Assembly: GCA_044356835.1 (NCBI GenBank)
Contig: JBIKVK010000125.1
Location: 1-9,416 of the forward strand
Direction: 5' to 3'
Source: SYIM01 sp044356835
Lineage (GTDB): Bacteria > Pseudomonadota > Gammaproteobacteria > Burkholderiales > Burkholderiaceae_E
Length of the DNA: 9,416 bases
Every line of letters begins with the position of its first letter. Positions within the stretch are counted from its first letter, which is position 1. The position numbers and the translations under genes were made by a program. Positions 9,001 to 9,416 of the stretch are shown one piece after another. A model generated the notes under the pieces. It had not been told where the DNA came from. It ran no database searches and worked only from the letters and a program-made list of their open reading frames with translations.

Positions 9001-9416
9001 AGTAGGCATCTTGTCCGGTTGAATTCCATGCGATCGCGAACCTGTTGTTCCCGGCTTGTCCCGAAGGGGCCGCAGCGATGGCGGGTAAGTACTGATCGTT
9101 TGTCGTGTAGGTGTTGACGTGGATCTCGGAACCGACCTTCACGCCGGCGGGCGAGAACATCTGCGCGTAAATGCCCGCCGACGCATTTTCCTGACCCCGG
9201 GACTGCCAGGTGACTACGAAATTTCCGTTGCCCAACGCTGCGACCGAAGGGTGACTCTGTTCTCCGCCGGTGAACGTATTTGCCAAAATGTTGGCGGCAA
9301 TGAGATCCCCGGCAGCATTGAAAATTGCTAAGCCAATGTCCTTGTTTTCTGCCAGGTTCGCGTTATAGGCCAGCACGAAACCGCCGTCTGCGAGGCCCGC
9401 GACGGTCGGGAATCCG
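1..9416 (-). CDS. Giant RTX calcium-binding protein (internal fragment, both ends outside the window)
   Basis: One reading frame is open from base 9415 to base 2 (3138 codons, no stop). Domain boundaries computed along it agree with codon phase at every point I checked. The protein contains many GGxGxDxLx nonapeptides, which in the RTX family bind calcium in parallel beta-rolls. Domains in order: seven propeller-like repeats (residues 1-363), a LecA-like sandwich (364-510), three RTX modules of about 400 residues each (517-1711), a long degenerate RTX region (1712-2708), a fourth cap (2709-2822), a second LecA-like sandwich (2836-2983), and a further RTX block to the edge. I see no cysteine and few lysines, as is usual for large type I secretion substrates. 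The start codon and the expected C-terminal secretion signal are not in the window. The most likely role is a secreted or surface adhesin or matrix protein; this is inference. No protease, lipase or toxin catalytic motif was recognised. I am sure of the frame and RTX family, unsure of the function. Confidence 0.5.
2..466 (-). repeat. RTX block and degenerate unit running off the window edge
   Basis: After the second LecA-like domain the calcium repeats resume at 466-287: GSDLLFGST, GDDLLIGDT, GNDSLVGG, GSGDDTLRGD, GAGADLLQGG. A short insert containing KRLPWLSS (286-251) leads into another degenerate unit (250-95, 52 residues) starting GDYDRIDYS and containing GIDRFSGIEEI. The last residues (94-2) include QGGSDVVNQQGY, so another repeat is in progress when the window ends. 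No stop codon or secretion signal is reached. Confidence 0.5.
467..910 (-). other. LecA-like calcium-dependent beta-sandwich domain, copy 2
   Basis: This domain of 148 residues is paralogous to the one at 7886-8326. Matching landmarks are INPAGTWLSD, SVGASVGSILALTRQGDY, LVALFVDASGQAVAP, VVSGVTRVSVPTGATAIRFS and YYSDNSDPDGDFGVL. The RQGD-[FY] turn, the FV-x-A-x-GQ strand and the D-N-x-D-P-D-x-D-F loop are kept, so the same ligand or metal site is probably retained. The segment after RQGD differs most (PGTRVEHTDTS here). As with copy 1, RTX repeats follow directly. Confidence 0.5.
950..1291 (-). other. RTX cap domain 4, with insertion
   Basis: Landmarks match caps 1-3: GGGGDDAFVFS, DTLTDFSQGDVIEFDG, AVHVGRDAVAGADFTLLL, KLEL. 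Between the first two landmarks it carries about 30 residues rich in Leu, Pro, Ser and Ala (LLPALYIDALGLLEPP). In caps 1 and 2 the same place holds a shorter Asp/Asn-rich loop. It ends the long RTX run and is followed directly by the second LecA-like domain. Confidence 0.5.
1292..4069 (-). repeat. Irregular RTX region with a recurring degenerate unit, often 53 residues
   Basis: The recurring pattern is D-x-x-x-Y, then a V-D-L-type strand, then G-x-D-x-L-x-x-[VI]-E-x-[IV]-x-G-[ST]-x-x-[DN]-D-x-[IL]. Units are at 4018-3860 (53 residues), 3757-3566 (64), 3169-3011 (53), 2899-2714 (62), 2629-2471 (53), 2410-2177 (78), 2116-1958 (53), 1753-1565 (63) and 1483-1340 (48). A weaker copy lies near 3380-3235. 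Linkers hold one or a few calcium repeats. The two linkers at 2470-2411 and 2176-2117 are both 20 residues and alike (NRGADSIYGG and WKGADTLDGG). A regular RTX block is at 1957-1754. Unmatched stretches include one with FFFWGLGGSD (3859-3758) and a Trp/Asn-rich one (3010-2900). Such units are common in long RTX proteins and are the same general plan as the half-units of modules 1-3. Confidence 0.5.
1754..1957 (-). repeat. RTX nonapeptide block inside the irregular region
   Basis: Sixty-eight residues of close calcium repeats: ESGDDTLYG, NAGADLLEG, ASGADALSGG, EDDDTLLGG, GSGDGDALWGG, GSGSDSLDGG. This is one of the densest runs in the window. It lies between a 53-residue unit and a 63-residue unit. 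Confidence 0.5.
4070..4282 (-). repeat. RTX nonapeptide block after module 3
   Basis: This block of 71 residues contains regular calcium repeats: EGDDTLTGT, GLGGRDLIS, LEGNDSLTGG, GSGDDTLDGG and GLGADRFYL. It starts like a fourth module but departs from the modules after GLGADRFYLG and moves into the degenerate region. Confidence 0.5.
4283..5455 (-). repeat. RTX module 3 (391 residues)
   Basis: Third tandem module, opening with LIVGTEGNDSITGG. The 58-residue half-unit is at 5203-5030 (YDIARYDYNRNGF to HDRVVGD) and the 60-residue half-unit at 4846-4667 (YDTVAYGWFGW to PDRLTGD). GENELRGNQGADTLTGGGG leads into the cap at 4618-4310. It is about 10 residues shorter than the other two; the missing residues are in the post-cap linker, which here runs directly into EFVWSAATEGDDTLTG of the next RTX block. 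An eight-base C run (4741-4748, plus strand) lies inside the 60-residue half-unit. Confidence 0.5.
4310..4618 (-). other. RTX cap domain 3
   Basis: This closes module 3. Landmarks are GGGGDDYFVYD, DVITDFNTGDAIRVWNW, EVTLYIGTNSTAGADISIRL and RIQLI. It is slightly shorter than caps 1 and 2 near its end, where the QFV strand is replaced by RIQL. Confidence 0.5.
5456..6658 (-). repeat. RTX module 2 (401 residues)
   Basis: Second tandem module, collinear with module 1 throughout. It starts with LTGSEGNDTMTGG and further nonapeptides (GAGAGDDYVDPG, GAGNDRITAGG). The 58-residue half-unit is at 6412-6239 (WDVVRYDYNW to DDRIVGD) and the 60-residue half-unit at 6055-5876 (YDILAYSWGGW to ADSLSGD). GENELRGNQGADTLMGGGG then precedes the cap at 5827-5507. 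The linker after the cap, rich in glycine and aromatic residues, is the least conserved part. Codon choices differ from modules 1 and 3 at many third positions, so the copies are not very recent duplicates. Confidence 0.5.
5507..5827 (-). other. RTX cap domain 2
   Basis: This closes module 2 and has the same length as cap 1. Landmarks are GGGGDDVFVYD, DLIADFGAGDSIRIQNW, ELTLHIGTNQAAGADITLRI and SSQFVV. It aligns with cap 1 without gaps at the landmark positions I compared. Confidence 0.5.
6659..7867 (-). repeat. RTX module 1 (403 residues)
   Basis: First of three tandem paralogous modules. It opens with RTX nonapeptides (GGGGNDTI, GSGNDSVI, GGDGYDTA). A 58-residue half-unit follows at 7630-7457, from YDTARYEY to HDRITGD. 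A second RTX run (GNVGNDSLAGG, GGDGADSVLG) leads to a 60-residue half-unit at 7267-7088, from FDTVAYNWFGW to ADTLIGD. The conserved block GENELRGHQGADTLTGGGG comes next, and the module closes with a cap domain at 7039-6719 and a short linker. Both half-units share the plan [YF]-D-T-x-x-Y, an aromatic strand, GG-x-D, and N-I-E before the next calcium repeat. The calcium-binding beta-roll is family knowledge; the nested repeat is seen directly. Confidence 0.5.
6719..7039 (-). other. RTX cap domain 1 (D-x-I-x-D-F-x-x-G-D type)
   Basis: This closes module 1. It begins with GGGGNDYFTYD and continues with DLITDFSSGDSIRI, the pattern that ends the beta-roll in serralysin-type RTX C-terminal domains. 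It then passes through ELTMHVGTDLVAGADLAIRL to a final hydrophobic QQFVL strand. The second half, with G-T-[DN]-x-x-A-G-A-D, is shared by all four caps in this protein. The role as a fold nucleus or end-cap for the calcium roll is inferred from the family. Confidence 0.5.
7886..8326 (-). other. LecA-like calcium-dependent beta-sandwich domain, copy 1
   Basis: A domain of 147 residues between the propeller-like repeats and the first RTX module. Landmarks in order are VNPARTWLAD, SVGS-x-IALTRQGDFAWG, MVAVFVGANGQ, VVSGVTRVVVPAGAVAIRFS and the acidic loop YSDNTDPDSDFGV. The order of a strand ending in G-[DW]-[FY], a central 'V-x-F-x-G' strand, a P-x-G turn, and a terminal D-N loop followed by a hydrophobic strand recalls the PA-IL/LecA galactose-lectin family. 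In that family the last loop holds the calcium and sugar. The loop here carries an extra D-P-D that I do not recall from the reference lectin. A generic jelly-roll carbohydrate-binding domain is the main alternative. A paralogous copy lies at 467-910. Confidence 0.5.
8327..9415 (-). repeat. Seven propeller-like repeats (about 42-64 residues each)
   Basis: This stretch contains seven units, each opening with proline and a short hydrophobic run followed by [GDN]G-x-F-V-x-x-W. First bases of the units in gene direction are 9415, 9250, 9085, 8893, 8767, 8623 and 8458. The best copies (second and sixth, both 55 residues) read P-x-VAAL-x-[DN]G-x-FV-x-x-W, then G-[IV]-Y-[AG]-Q-x-F, then KVGSE-[IF]-x-VN and a closing DQ. 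The third and fourth are the most diverged. The pattern of a strand, a Trp strand and a Y-x-Q-x-F strand fits a beta-propeller blade, and similar repeats are common near the N-terminal side of large RTX proteins. The first visible unit begins a few residues in, so more blades may lie upstream. The fold is inferred; the repetition is directly visible. Confidence 0.5.

Noticed and set aside
8252..9022. 256-codon plus-strand open frame
   Set aside because: It is antisense to the propeller-like repeats, which are coherent on the minus strand; no ribosome binding site or domain supports it.
1..9416. Internal promoter, terminator or small RNA genes
   Set aside because: The entire window is continuous coding sequence and I saw no tRNA/rRNA-like sequence or hairpin followed by a T run that stands out.

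Overview
The whole window lies inside one very large protein-coding gene on the minus strand. Reading from base 9415 down to base 2, I find 3138 consecutive sense codons with no stop. Neither the start nor the end of the gene is in the window. The translation is rich in glycine and aspartate and built from RTX (hemolysin-type, GGxGxDxLx) calcium-binding repeats. I saw no cysteine and only about 26 lysines. The sequence is visibly GC-rich. Together this suggests a high-GC Gram-negative bacterium, most likely a proteobacterium, making a giant calcium-dependent protein exported by a type I secretion system. The genus cannot be told from this sequence.

Layout in protein order, from high to low coordinates. 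(1) 9415-8327: seven propeller-like repeats of about 42-64 residues. (2) 8326-7886: a first beta-sandwich domain resembling the LecA/PA-IL calcium-dependent lectin family. (3) 7867-4283: three tandem copies of a 391-403 residue module. Each copy holds two related half-units of 58 and 60 residues set among RTX nonapeptides, then a cap domain of the D-x-I-x-D-F-x-x-G-D type. (4) 4282-1292: an irregular RTX region in which a degenerate unit, most often exactly 53 residues, recurs between short RTX blocks. (5) 1291-950: a fourth cap, carrying an insertion. (6) 910-467: a second LecA-like domain, clearly paralogous to the first. (7) 466-2: a new RTX block and one more degenerate unit, running off the window edge.

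There is no second gene, RNA gene, mobile element, CRISPR array, promoter or terminator that I can support, and no intergenic stretch. Plus-strand open frames of up to 363 codons are antisense shadows of this gene. The likely biology is a secreted or surface-held giant RTX adhesin or matrix protein. The lectin-like domains would supply possible sugar binding, and the RTX modules would form calcium-stiffened spacers that fold only outside the cell. That role is inferred. The secretion signal, the transporter genes and any catalytic domain would lie outside this window.
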